A stretch of DNA of 46,855 bases from assembly GCF_022346185.1 (NCBI RefSeq), contig NZ_JAKRMS010000018.1, forward strand, positions 1-46,855, given 5' to 3'. This document shows positions 38,283 through 45,904 of the stretch, one piece after another. Each line of letters opens with the position of its first letter. The first letter of the stretch is position 1. This stretch comes from Cellulomonas sp. ACRRI. Its GTDB lineage: Bacteria > Actinomycetota > Actinomycetes > Actinomycetales > Cellulomonadaceae. The position numbers and the translations under genes were made by a program. The notes beneath the pieces are model-generated. The model saw only the letters and a list, made by a program, of their open reading frames with translations. It made no database searches and was not told the DNA's origin.

Positions 38283-38318
38283 CGAGGCCCCGGTCACCGT
38301 CTGGTGGCCGGGGCCTCG
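38283..38318. terminator. Second, larger hairpin between converging genes
   Basis: A 16-bp stem with one G-T pair (38283-38298 and 38303-38318) lies between dps and the convergent small gene and may stop both transcripts. Confidence 0.75.
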
Positions 38319-38350
38319 TGCTGCGGGCGGCGTCGCCGGGGCCGCGCCGG

Positions 38351-38560
38351 TCAGAGCCGCTCGGGGTCGTCCCAGTCGTCCGACGCCGCGATCGCCTCGT
38401 CGTCCGGCAGCAGCTCGCTGTCCCGCAGGGTGCGCGGCGCCCGGGACGCGTCGCCGCCGGAGCGCACGTCGGTGGCGCGCAGCTCGGCCTCGGAGGGCAG
38501 CGCCTCGGCGCGGTGGTCGGCGGCGGTGTCGGAGGTGAGGTCACGCGGGCGGGTCGTCAT
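38351..38560 (-). CDS. Small acidic hypothetical protein
   Basis: This 69-residue protein starts MTTRPRDLTSDTAADHRAEA and ends DSELLPDDEAIAASDDWDDP plus ERL. It is hydrophilic and acidic with no membrane segment or Cys. I do not recognise a family. The ATG at 38560 has a weak GAGG site upstream and a TACAAC box six bases before it. It lies between a terminator and the downstream end of the membrane-protein gene on the same strand. The reading frame, codon use and position support a gene, but without a known relative this remains a guess. Confidence 0.55.
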   Translation of the reverse strand: MTTRPRDLTSDTAADHRAEALPSEAELRATDVRSGGDASRAPRTLRDSELLPDDEAIAASDDWDDPERL

Positions 38561-38637
38561 GCCTCGGTTGTACCGCGTCGGCCCGGCCGCCACCACCCCG
38601 GGGGGCGGGCGCCGGCCCGGCGCGAGGTGCGCGCCCG

Positions 38638-39786
38638 TCAGCCCAGGACCGCCCGCGTCCAGTCCCCGAGGGTCCCGCCCGAGGTCAGCACCACCAGCCA
38701 GCCGATCGCGAGCTGCGCGAGGGCCGCGACCACGATCAGCGCACGCCGGCGCGGACTCGGTGCGCGGGGCACCAGCAGCAGCACGTAGAGCGCGGTCAGC
38801 ACGACCCACGTCTGGCCCGCGGCCTCGCGCAGCCCGAGCCACAGCGACAGGTACAGCCCCACGACCGCGATGCCCGGCGCGATCAACGACCACGGGTCGC
38901 GGACCGCGCGCACCGTGGACGCCACGAGCACGAGCGGCGCGGCCAGCAGCGCCAGGGCGATCTGCCGCAGCGCCGCGACGGCCGACGCCCCGGCGCCACC
39001 GGGGACCCAGCCGGCCGGCGTCGCCGCCTCCATCCCGCCCAGCGGGTCGGCCGAGAACCACCACGACGCGTAGAGCCAGAACCCGACCGCGGCGACGGCC
39101 GGGAACAGCAGCACCGCGACCGTGGCCTCGTTCGCCCGCCAGCCGGACCGGCCCGCGCGGCGGGCGAAGAACGGGGCCACCGCCGCCAGCGTCAGCGCGT
39201 ACAGCCAGGCGCCCGGGTCGAGCATCACGGCGACGCCCAGCGCGATCCCCGCGCGGAAGCCGGCCTCGGTGGACCGCTGCTCGACGAACGCGGCGATGCC
39301 GTCCAGGGCCAGCACGAGCAGCGCCAGCCCGAGCAGGGACACCAGGTCGTTCGACGCCAGGTAGGACAGCGGCGGGGTCAGCACGAGGGTGCCGAGCACG
39401 GCCGCGGTCGCCCAGCCGCCCAGCCCCTCCCGCACGAGCACCGCGGCGAGCCGCTGCAGCGTGAACCCCAGCACCCCGGCGGCCAGCAGGCTCATCGCGA
39501 GCGTGCTGCCGCCGAGCACCGAGGCCAGCGCGGCCGACAGCGGCGGGAACACCTCGGCGATCCAGGCGAGCCCGCTGTCGCCCCACTGCACCAGGGCGCC
39601 GCGCTCGGCGAGCGCCTCGTTGGCCGACGGCACCCAGCCGGCGGCGCGGGAGAGCAGCGCGACGGCGACGAACGGCAGCGCGAGCGCGACCCGCAGGCCC
39701 CAGCGGGCGGCGGGCCGGGCCGGCCAGGTGTCAGCCGCGTACCGCCGCGGGGACGTGCGCGGCAGCGGTGACGCCGGTGAGGCCAT
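38638..39786 (-). CDS. Polytopic membrane protein of the glycosyltransferase module
   Basis: The 382-residue protein has about ten membrane segments, such as VALALPFVAVALLSRAAGWV, STLAMSLLAAGVLGFTLQRL, LLGLALLVLALDGIAAFVEQ and ALLAAPLVLVASTVRAVRDP. The arrangement, with an early soluble loop (SANEALAERGALVQWGDSG) and a row of helices, resembles multi-helix GT-C-like or polymer-handling proteins, but no catalytic motif is certain. Its start (ATG 39786) lies 56 bases inside the end of the MshEN-GT2 gene, so both are made from one message. A joint role in making or exporting a surface polysaccharide is inferred. Confidence 0.75.
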   Translation of the reverse strand: MASPASPLPRTSPRRYAADTWPARPAARWGLRVALALPFVAVALLSRAAGWVPSANEALAERGALVQWGDSGLAWIAEVFPPLSAALASVLGGSTLAMSLLAAGVLGFTLQRLAAVLVREGLGGWATAAVLGTLVLTPPLSYLASNDLVSLLGLALLVLALDGIAAFVEQRSTEAGFRAGIALGVAVMLDPGAWLYALTLAAVAPFFARRAGRSGWRANEATVAVLLFPAVAAVGFWLYASWWFSADPLGGMEAATPAGWVPGGAGASAVAALRQIALALLAAPLVLVASTVRAVRDPWSLIAPGIAVVGLYLSLWLGLREAAGQTWVVLTALYVLLLVPRAPSPRRRALIVVAALAQLAIGWLVVLTSGGTLGDWTRAVLG

Positions 39787-41605
39787 GTGCGGTCTTCTCC
39801 CAGTAGTGCGGCTTCGTGACGAGCTGCCACAGCGCCTTGTACGCGGCGACGGAGTGCAGCAGCCAGTACGCCGGGTTCGCCAGGCCCCACAGGACCAGCC
39901 CGTACCGCCGGCGCTTGAACGCGCCCATCATCGAGACGTAGATCATGAGCGCGCTGCCGACGCCGAGGTTGAACAGCGACAGCCAGAGAACCCAGCCGGG
40001 GAACAGGAACGACAGCTGGTGCGGGTCGAGGAACAACGACGCGAGGAACACGGCGTACAGCAGCGGCACCGCGAGGAACGTCGCGGGCGTGCCCCCGACC
40101 AGGAACAGGAACGACAGCGTCTGCCGCAGCCCCGCGACCTGCACGAGCCGGAACGGCTGGCGCAGGTGCACGAGCGTCGTCTGCATGTAGCCCTTGATCC
40201 ACCGGGACCGCTGCCGGACGAAGTTCGGGTACGAGGTGTTCGCCTCCTCGTAGGTCGTCGAGTCGATGACGCCGACCCGCATCCCCTCCGCCGACGCCCG
40301 GATGCCCAGGTCCGCGTCCTCGGTCACGTTGTACGGGTCCCAGCCGCCGAGCCGGCGCAGCCCGCTGACCCGGAAGTGGTTCGACGTGCCGCCGAGCGGG
40401 ATGGCGAGCCGCCCGTACTCCAGGCCGGGCAGCATGTAGTCGAACCAGAAGGAGTACTCGAGCGTGAACATGCGGGTCAGCGCGTTCTCGTCGGCGTTGA
40501 AGTAGTTGAGCGCGGCCTGCACGCAGACCAGCTCCTCCCCGGCCTGCCGGAACGCGAGCACCGCCTTCTTGAGCTGGTCGGGCTCGGGCTTGTCCTCCGC
40601 GTCGTAGATCACCAGGTACTCGCCGGTCGCGAACTCCAGGCCGACGTTGCACGCCTTGGGCTTGGTCTGCGGCGCGCCCGCGGGAACCGTGATGAACCGG
40701 AAGTGGGCGGGCGGGTTCGCCGCCTCCGCGGCGGCGCGGGTCTCGGTGTCGTCCTCCTCGACCAGGATCAGCACCTCGAGCAGGTGCGCGGGGTAGTCGA
40801 GCGCGCCGAGGTTGCCGATGAGGTTCGCGACGATGTTCGCCTCCTTGTACACCGGCACCAGGACCGTGTACCGGGGCAGCTCGTGGTCCGGCAGCGCGGC
40901 CAGCGCCGCGGCGTCGGTGCGGGTCACGTGCTCCATGCGCGCGCCGCGCAGCGAGGCCCAGAACTTGAACCCGGTCCCGACCAGGAACGCCAGGCCGACG
41001 ACCACGGACAGCGTGACGACGACGGCGCGCAGGTCGGCCACCGCGGCGAGCACCACGAGCACGAGCGCGACCACGAGCGCGACCTTCTGCCAGGTGACGA
41101 GCACCGTGCGGGCCGACTGCGCCGGCGAGCGGCCCCACAGCCCCAGGCTCGCCCGGTCGCGCAGGTCGGCGCCGTACCGGTCGAGGACGGCCTGCTGGAA
41201 GTCCCACCGGTCGGCGAGCACCAGGTACGGCTCCTCGCCCAGCGCGGCGGCGATCGCGGCGCGCCGCCCGGGCGTCGGCTCGTCGACCACCGCCACGACC
41301 AGGGTCCCGTCGCCGCGGCGCTCCAGCGGCAGCCACTGCTCCGCGAGCACCCGGCCGACGTCGGCGCCCTCCGCGTCCAGCGCCTCGGTGATCCGGGTCG
41401 GCACCACGTAGGGCAGGCCCCACAGGTCGGCGAGCGCGCGGGTCAGGGACTCCGAGTCGAGGGCGCCGATCGCGATCAGCACCTGGCCGATGTAGGCACC
41501 GGAGTCCGCCGCGACCCGCTCCGCGGCGTCCAGCGTGGCCTTGCTGACCAGGCCCCGGTCGACCAGGTGGTCCCCCACCCGCCGGTCCTGCTGATGTCGC
41601 GCCAC
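39731..41605 (-). CDS. MshEN-domain GT2 glycosyltransferase (probable c-di-GMP-controlled)
   Basis: The 624-residue protein has a T2SSE_N/MshEN-like region at about residues 9-150 with two repeats (RVGDHLVDRGLVSKATLDAA; YIGQVLIAIGALDSESLTRA) and DLWGLPYV. Two membrane helices (about 165-210) follow, then a processive GT2 domain with VLVPVYKEANIV, IYDAEDKPEPD, VTEDADLG and QRSRWIKG, and four C-terminal helices. MshEN domains bind c-di-GMP in MshE and in NfrB-type transferases, so the enzyme may be switched on by that messenger to make an extracellular glycan. GTG 41605 is chosen for its GGGGGAG site; GTG 41635 is possible. Divergent from an EAL gene. Confidence 0.87.
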   Translation of the reverse strand: MARHQQDRRVGDHLVDRGLVSKATLDAAERVAADSGAYIGQVLIAIGALDSESLTRALADLWGLPYVVPTRITEALDAEGADVGRVLAEQWLPLERRGDGTLVVAVVDEPTPGRRAAIAAALGEEPYLVLADRWDFQQAVLDRYGADLRDRASLGLWGRSPAQSARTVLVTWQKVALVVALVLVVLAAVADLRAVVVTLSVVVGLAFLVGTGFKFWASLRGARMEHVTRTDAAALAALPDHELPRYTVLVPVYKEANIVANLIGNLGALDYPAHLLEVLILVEEDDTETRAAAEAANPPAHFRFITVPAGAPQTKPKACNVGLEFATGEYLVIYDAEDKPEPDQLKKAVLAFRQAGEELVCVQAALNYFNADENALTRMFTLEYSFWFDYMLPGLEYGRLAIPLGGTSNHFRVSGLRRLGGWDPYNVTEDADLGIRASAEGMRVGVIDSTTYEEANTSYPNFVRQRSRWIKGYMQTTLVHLRQPFRLVQVAGLRQTLSFLFLVGGTPATFLAVPLLYAVFLASLFLDPHQLSFLFPGWVLWLSLFNLGVGSALMIYVSMMGAFKRRRYGLVLWGLANPAYWLLHSVAAYKALWQLVTKPHYWEKTAHGLTGVTAAAHVPAAVRG

Positions 41606-41633
41606 GCCGCTCCCCCTGTCCTGATCCGCGGCC

Positions 41634-41639
41634 ACGCTA
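41634..41639 (-). promoter_or_regulatory. Possible -10 box of the glycosyltransferase gene
   Basis: The minus strand reads TAGCGT; a start near 41627 would leave a 22-base leader to GTG 41605 and would exclude GTG 41635. Confidence 0.4.
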
Positions 41640-41720
41640 GCCCGCGCGGGCGCCGGGCGCCGCTCCGCACACGCCGACGACCAGGACCTTCAACATCCGC
41701 CCGCACCGGCCGATGAGGAC

Positions 41721-43031
41721 GTGGTGACCGTCCTGTCCGCGCCGGAGCACCCCGGTCGGCTGCCCGTGCCGGAGCTGCTCCGCACCGGCGGCGTGCACTG
41801 CGCCTACCAGCCCGTGGTCGAGCTCGCGACGGGCGACGTGCTCGGTCGCGAGGCCCTGCTGCGGACCCCGGCGGACTCGGGCTGGCGCTCGCCGCTGGAG
41901 GTGCTCGACGCGGCCGAGCAGGCCGGGCTGCTCGGCGAGCTGGAGCGGGCCGCCATGTCGCGCGCCCTGGCGGACGCCGCGGCCGCCGCGGACGGTGCCT
42001 CGCACACGCTGTTCCTCAACATCGAGCCGCGGACCCTGTCCCGGCACCTGCCGCTGGTGCTCGAGACGCTCGCGCAGCGCGGCCCGCAGGTGCGCGTCGT
42101 CGTGGAGATCACCGAGCGCGCACTGGCCCTCGACCCGGCGGGGATGCTCGACGCGGCCGCCCGGCTGCGCGCGGCCGGGTGCGCCATCGCGCTCGACGAC
42201 GTCGGTGCGGTCCCGGAGTCGCTGGCGTTCATCCCCCTGCTGGCGCCCGAGATCATCAAGCTCGACCTGCAGCTGCTCCGCACGCTGGAGGACCCCGAGA
42301 CCATCACGGTCGCGGGGGCCGTCCGGGCGCGCGCGGAGGCCACCGGCGCCCGCGTCGTCGCCGAGGGCATCGAGACCCAGGACGACCTGACCCGGGCGCT
42401 GGTGCTCGGCGCCGACCTCGGGCAGGGCTGGTTCCTCGGGCGGCCGCACCGGACCCTGCCCGCGGGCGAGCGCCACACGGGACGCCTGCCGCGCCCGCAC
42501 GCCCCCGCCGGGGGCGCGGCCACGCCGTTCGAGGTCATCGGCACCCGGCGGGCGGTCCGGCTCGCGCCGAAGCGCCTGCTGCTGCCGCTGTCCCGGACCC
42601 TCGAGGCGGCCGCCGTCGCGCACCGGGTGCCCCCGGTCGTGCTCGGCGCGTTCCAGGACGAGCGGTTCTTCACCGGGCGGTCGGCCCGCCGCTACGAGCG
42701 GCTGGCGCAGGCGCTGCCGTTCGTCGGCGCGCTCGGCACGGGGCTGCCGGCCGTGCTGCCCCCCGCGGTGCGCTGGGCGTCGATCGACCCGGCCGAGCCG
42801 CTCGCGCGGGAGTGGGCGGTGGTCGTGCTGGGCGCGCACGAGTCCGTGGCGCTCGTCGGGCGGGAGATCGACGGCCCGCGGTCCCGGCACTCGGCGGCGG
42901 TGGGCGCGCCCGTCGGGTCGCCCGAGGACGACGAACGCGAGTTCGCGTTCGCGGTCACGCACGACCACGGGCTGGTGGCCGAGGCGGCGCAGAGCCTCCT
43001 GCGGCGGTTCCGGGCGGACCCGGCGGCCTGA
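41721..43031 (+). CDS. EAL-DICT protein (c-di-GMP phosphodiesterase-like)
   Basis: The 436-residue protein has an EAL domain at about residues 20-255: YQPVVELATGDVLGREALL (true EAL), FLNIEPRTL, VEITERAL, LDDVGAVPESLAFI (in place of DDFGTG), KLDLQLL, AEGIETQDDL and QGWFLGRP. The changed DDFGTG loop may weaken activity. Residues from about 270 (FEVIGTRRAVRLAPKRLLLP, WAVVVLGAHESVALVGREID, FAFAVTHDHGLVAEAAQSLL) match a DICT sensory domain, often fused to c-di-GMP proteins and thought to sense light or small molecules. It starts 116 bases from the divergent MshEN-GT2 gene, so it may control that enzyme locally. The start is GTG 41721 or 41724. Confidence 0.87.
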   Translation: MVTVLSAPEHPGRLPVPELLRTGGVHCAYQPVVELATGDVLGREALLRTPADSGWRSPLEVLDAAEQAGLLGELERAAMSRALADAAAAADGASHTLFLNIEPRTLSRHLPLVLETLAQRGPQVRVVVEITERALALDPAGMLDAAARLRAAGCAIALDDVGAVPESLAFIPLLAPEIIKLDLQLLRTLEDPETITVAGAVRARAEATGARVVAEGIETQDDLTRALVLGADLGQGWFLGRPHRTLPAGERHTGRLPRPHAPAGGAATPFEVIGTRRAVRLAPKRLLLPLSRTLEAAAVAHRVPPVVLGAFQDERFFTGRSARRYERLAQALPFVGALGTGLPAVLPPAVRWASIDPAEPLAREWAVVVLGAHESVALVGREIDGPRSRHSAAVGAPVGSPEDDEREFAFAVTHDHGLVAEAAQSLLRRFRADPAA

Positions 43032-43063
43032 CCCGCCGGCGGGCGGGTCCGGGCCGGCACGCC

Positions 43064-43069
43064 TACCGT
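43064..43069 (+). promoter_or_regulatory. -10 box for a leaderless M20 peptidase transcript
   Basis: TACCGT ends six bases before the ATG at 43076, and no ribosome site precedes the ATG. Confidence 0.5.
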
Positions 43070-43075
43070 CGGGGC

Positions 43076-44233
43076 ATGAGGGGCGACGCCGCGGCCCTGG
43101 CCGGGCTCGACGAGGCGGCCCGGCGCCGGCTGCCCGCGGACGCCGGGCGCCTGGAGCGGTACGTGCGCCAGGAGACCCCCACCGGGGCCGTCGACGCGCT
43201 CGACGCGCTGGCGGACCTCGTGGTGGCGGACGCCCGGGCGGCCGGATTCCGCGGCGGGCGGGTGCCGACCACCGACCCGGCGTCCGGGGACGCCGTCGCG
43301 CTCGACCTGCCCGGGCGCGGCCCCCGCGCCGGGGACGCGCCCGCGCTGCTGCTGGCCCACCACGACACCGTGCACGCCGTCGGCGCCGTCCCGGTCCGCC
43401 GGGAGGACGGGGTCCTGCACGGGCCGGGCACCTACGACATGAAGGGCGGGATCGTCGTCGCCCTCGCGGCCGCGGAGCTGCTGCAGGACGCCGGACTCGG
43501 CCACCGCCCCGTCCGGCTGCTGGTCACGCCCGACGAGGAGGTGGGCTCCCCGGCCACCAGCGGGCTGATCCGGGACGCCGCCGCCGGCGCCGCGTACGCG
43601 CTCGGCCTGGAGGCGCCCGGCGCGCACGGGGGGCTGAAGACGGCGCGGCGCGGGTCCACGCGGCTGCGGCTGCACGTCACCGGCCAGGCCGCGCACGCGG
43701 CGGTCGACCCCGGCGCGGGCGTGTCCGCGACCGAGGAGCTGGTCGACCAGCTGCTCGCGGCCCGGCGGTTCCTCGCCGGCCACCCGTCGGTGCTCGCCAA
43801 CGTGGGCGTCCTGGCCGACGGCACCCGCACGAACGTCGTCGCCGAGCACGCCCGCGCCGACCTGGGCCTCCGGTTCGTCACCGGGGCGAGCGAGCGGGCC
43901 GTGCTGCGGCACCTGACCGACCCGGAGCCGGTGCGCAGCGGCGCCGAGGTGCGCGCCGAGGTGCTGTCCCGCAGGCCCGCCTGGGAGCCCGGAGCGGCGT
44001 CGGCGGGGCTGCTCGCCGCGGTGACCGCGGCCGCGGCGCGGGTGGGGCAGGAGGTCACGGGGGCGCCCGCGCCCGGGGCGGCCGACACGAACCTCACGGG
44101 CGCGGCCGGGCTGCCCACGCTCGACGGGTTCGGCCCGGGCGGCGGCGGGGCCCACGCGGCGACGGAGCACGTGCGGCTGCCCACGGTGGCGGCGCGGGCG
44201 GTGCTGCTCGCCGCCACCCTGCACGGGGTCTGA
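43076..44233 (+). CDS. M20-family metallopeptidase/deacylase
   Basis: The 385-residue protein has the M20 zinc site: LLLAHHDTVHAVG (His, Asp), GPGTYDMKGG (bridging Asp), TPDEEVGSPATSG (Glu pair), LGLEAPGA and, near the end, GGGGAHAATEHV with the last His. A dimerisation domain lies between (LRLHVTGQAAHAAVDPGAG). This resembles glutamate carboxypeptidase-type or ArgE/DapE-like enzymes that cleave amide bonds in small peptides or N-acyl amino acids. The ATG at 43076 is likely leaderless. It begins 45 bases after the EAL gene but has its own promoter box. Confidence 0.9.
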   Translation: MRGDAAALAGLDEAARRRLPADAGRLERYVRQETPTGAVDALDALADLVVADARAAGFRGGRVPTTDPASGDAVALDLPGRGPRAGDAPALLLAHHDTVHAVGAVPVRREDGVLHGPGTYDMKGGIVVALAAAELLQDAGLGHRPVRLLVTPDEEVGSPATSGLIRDAAAGAAYALGLEAPGAHGGLKTARRGSTRLRLHVTGQAAHAAVDPGAGVSATEELVDQLLAARRFLAGHPSVLANVGVLADGTRTNVVAEHARADLGLRFVTGASERAVLRHLTDPEPVRSGAEVRAEVLSRRPAWEPGAASAGLLAAVTAAAARVGQEVTGAPAPGAADTNLTGAAGLPTLDGFGPGGGGAHAATEHVRLPTVAARAVLLAATLHGV

Positions 44234-44248
44234 GTCCGCCGGACGGGA

Positions 44249-45103
44249 TCAGGGGTCGACGAGCTCGCGCTGGCGCGCGGCGAACACCCCGGCGACCTCG
44301 CGCGTCACCCGGCCCGGTGCTCCCCCGCCGACCGGCACCCCGTCGACGGCCACCACCGCCTGCACGTCCCGGGCGGTCGAGGTCAGGAACACCTCGTCCG
44401 ACGTGGTCAGCGCGTCGTACGGCAGGTCCACCTCGCGCGCGCCGTGCCACTCGAGCACCAGCGCGCGGGTCACGCCCGCGAGGCACCCGGAGGACAGCGG
44501 CGGGGTGAGCAGCTCGCCGTCGCGCACGACGAACACGTTGGTGCCCGTGCCCTCGCACAGCTGCCCCCGGGTGTTCGCGAACACGGCCTCGCTCGCCCCG
44601 GCGGCGTGCGCCCGGGCGAGCGCGAGCACGTTCTCGCCGTACGAGGTCGTCTTCAGGCCGGTGAGCGCCCCGACGTCGTTGCGGCGGAACGGCACCGTGA
44701 TGACGCCGGTCGCCGGCTCCGGGTCGTGGCCGGGAGTGACGCCGAGCACCAGCGTCGGCGGGCCGTCGACGCGTCCGCTGCCCAGGATGCCGGGGCCGCC
44801 GGTGAAGGTGATCCGCAGCAGGTCGAAGCCCGTGGTCAGGACGTCGGCGTTCGCCGCCACCACCTCCTGCACCGCGCGCCGGACGACCGTCGGGTCGAAG
44901 CCTGGCAGGCCGATGCCGGCCGCGGACCGCGCCATCCGCGCGACGTGCCGGGACAGCGCGAACGGCCGGCCGTGGTCGATCTTGACCGCCTCGAAGACCC
45001 CGTCGCCGACCACGAAGCCGTGGTCCCGGGCCGAGGTCGTCGCCTCCGCCTCGGGCACCAGGCGCCCGTTGACCCAGAACACCGTCGACGTCACGTCCGC
45101 CAC
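44249..45103 (-). CDS. Class IV aminotransferase (BCAT/ADC-lyase-like)
   Basis: The 284-residue PLP enzyme has the class IV pattern: VFWVNGRLVPEAEATTSARD, HGFVVGDGVFEAVKI, LLRITFTGGPGI, GLKTTSYGENVLALARAHAA with the Schiff-base Lys, EAVFANTRGQLCEGTGTNVF and DEVFLTSTARDVQAV. Branched-chain aminotransferase, D-amino acid aminotransferase and aminodeoxychorismate lyase share these motifs, and no residue I can see settles the choice. GTG 45103 has GGGAG seven bases upstream, and a TAGGCT -10 box lies at 45158-45163. It converges with the M20 gene, 15 bases apart. Confidence 0.87.
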   Translation of the reverse strand: MADVTSTVFWVNGRLVPEAEATTSARDHGFVVGDGVFEAVKIDHGRPFALSRHVARMARSAAGIGLPGFDPTVVRRAVQEVVAANADVLTTGFDLLRITFTGGPGILGSGRVDGPPTLVLGVTPGHDPEPATGVITVPFRRNDVGALTGLKTTSYGENVLALARAHAAGASEAVFANTRGQLCEGTGTNVFVVRDGELLTPPLSSGCLAGVTRALVLEWHGAREVDLPYDALTTSDEVFLTSTARDVQAVVAVDGVPVGGGAPGRVTREVAGVFAARQRELVDP

Positions 45104-45157
45104 CGCTGCGCTCCCGCGTCCCTCGCGCGCCCGCGCGCTCCGCGGGCCGTCCCGGGC

Positions 45158-45163
45158 AGCCTA
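45158..45163 (-). promoter_or_regulatory. Possible -10 box of the aminotransferase gene
   Basis: The minus strand reads TAGGCT, about 54 bases before GTG 45103, in the gap after the flavodoxin gene. Confidence 0.35.
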
Positions 45164-45174
45164 GCCGCGCCCCG

Positions 45175-45732
45175 TCAGGCGGGGTGGGCGGCCCCGGTCA
45201 GGCCGGCCGCCCGGGCGACCTCGCGCCCCCAGGCCGACGCCCGGTCCAGCTCCCCGTCGACCAGCGGCCCGTGCATCCCGGCGACGTGGAAGCCCGCGGG
45301 CGGCAGCACGACCCGGCAGCCCGCCCGGCGCAACCGCTTCGCCATCCCCGCCGAGGCGCGCTTCGGAACGGGCCGGTCCACCCGGGTGTCGAAGGCCGCG
45401 GCCGGGGTGCCGTCCGCGGCGTCCAGCCCCTCGAGCCACTCCCGCACGCCGCGCCCGCTGTCGGCGTCCGGCTCGGCCTCCGCTCGGCGGCGGGCCTCGG
45501 GGTCCTCGAGGTGGTCCGCCCGGCTCCGGCGCGTCTCGGGGCGGCTGAGCGAGAACGCGTGGGTCGGGCCGCCGACGACGACCAGGTCGGTGCGCAGCGC
45601 GTCCGGTGCGGCGAGCACGCTGACCACCTCGACGTCCGCGCCCGGCGCCGCGTCCCGCAGACCGGCGGCCACCGCCTCGGCGACGGCGTGGCTGTTCCCG
45701 AACATGCTCTCGTACACGACGTGCGCACGCAT
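45175..45732 (-). CDS. Flavodoxin-like protein
   Basis: The 185-residue protein has a flavodoxin fold with the FMN-phosphate loop ESMFGNSHAVAEAVAAGL, a second loop VVGGPTHAFSLSRPETR, and a third region VLPPAGFHVAGMHGPLVDG. Between them is an Arg/Glu-rich insert (RADHLEDPEARRRAEAEPDA) that is longer than in short-chain flavodoxins. It probably binds FMN and moves electrons or acts as a small reductase; the partner is unknown. ATG 45732 has GGGGAGG upstream, and a TAGCGT -10 box lies at 45791-45796. Confidence 0.85.
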   Translation of the reverse strand: MRAHVVYESMFGNSHAVAEAVAAGLRDAAPGADVEVVSVLAAPDALRTDLVVVGGPTHAFSLSRPETRRSRADHLEDPEARRRAEAEPDADSGRGVREWLEGLDAADGTPAAAFDTRVDRPVPKRASAGMAKRLRRAGCRVVLPPAGFHVAGMHGPLVDGELDRASAWGREVARAAGLTGAAHPA

Positions 45733-45790
45733 GGCTGCCTCCCCTGGCTCCCGCGGCGGGCGACGCGACGCCGCGCCGCTCGTGCGGACC

Positions 45791-45796
45791 ACGCTA
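45791..45796 (-). promoter_or_regulatory. Possible -10 box of the flavodoxin gene
   Basis: The minus strand reads TAGCGT about 58 bases before the ATG at 45732. Confidence 0.4.
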
Positions 45797-45847
45797 GGCG
45801 CGCCGTCGGGTGCGCGGGTGGGCCCACGGTCCCGGGTCGGGCCCGCA

Positions 45848-45894
45848 GACGACGCCGCCGGGCCCGCCGGGACGACGCCGGCCGGGCCCGCCGG
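45848..45894. repeat. Tandem duplication of a 23/24-base GC-rich unit
   Basis: Two adjacent copies (45848-45870 and 45871-45894), both beginning GACGACGCCG and ending CGGGCCCGCCGG, differ by a single inserted G. They lie between the flavodoxin promoter and the end of the ANTAR gene. Confidence 0.75.
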
Positions 45895-45904
45895 ACCGGC
45901 CGGC
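45877..45904 (-). terminator. Terminator-like hairpin after the ANTAR gene
   Basis: GCCGGCCGG (45877-45885) and CCGGCCGGC (45896-45904) form a perfect 9-bp stem with a ten-base loop directly after the stop codon, overlapping the second tandem copy. Confidence 0.5.
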
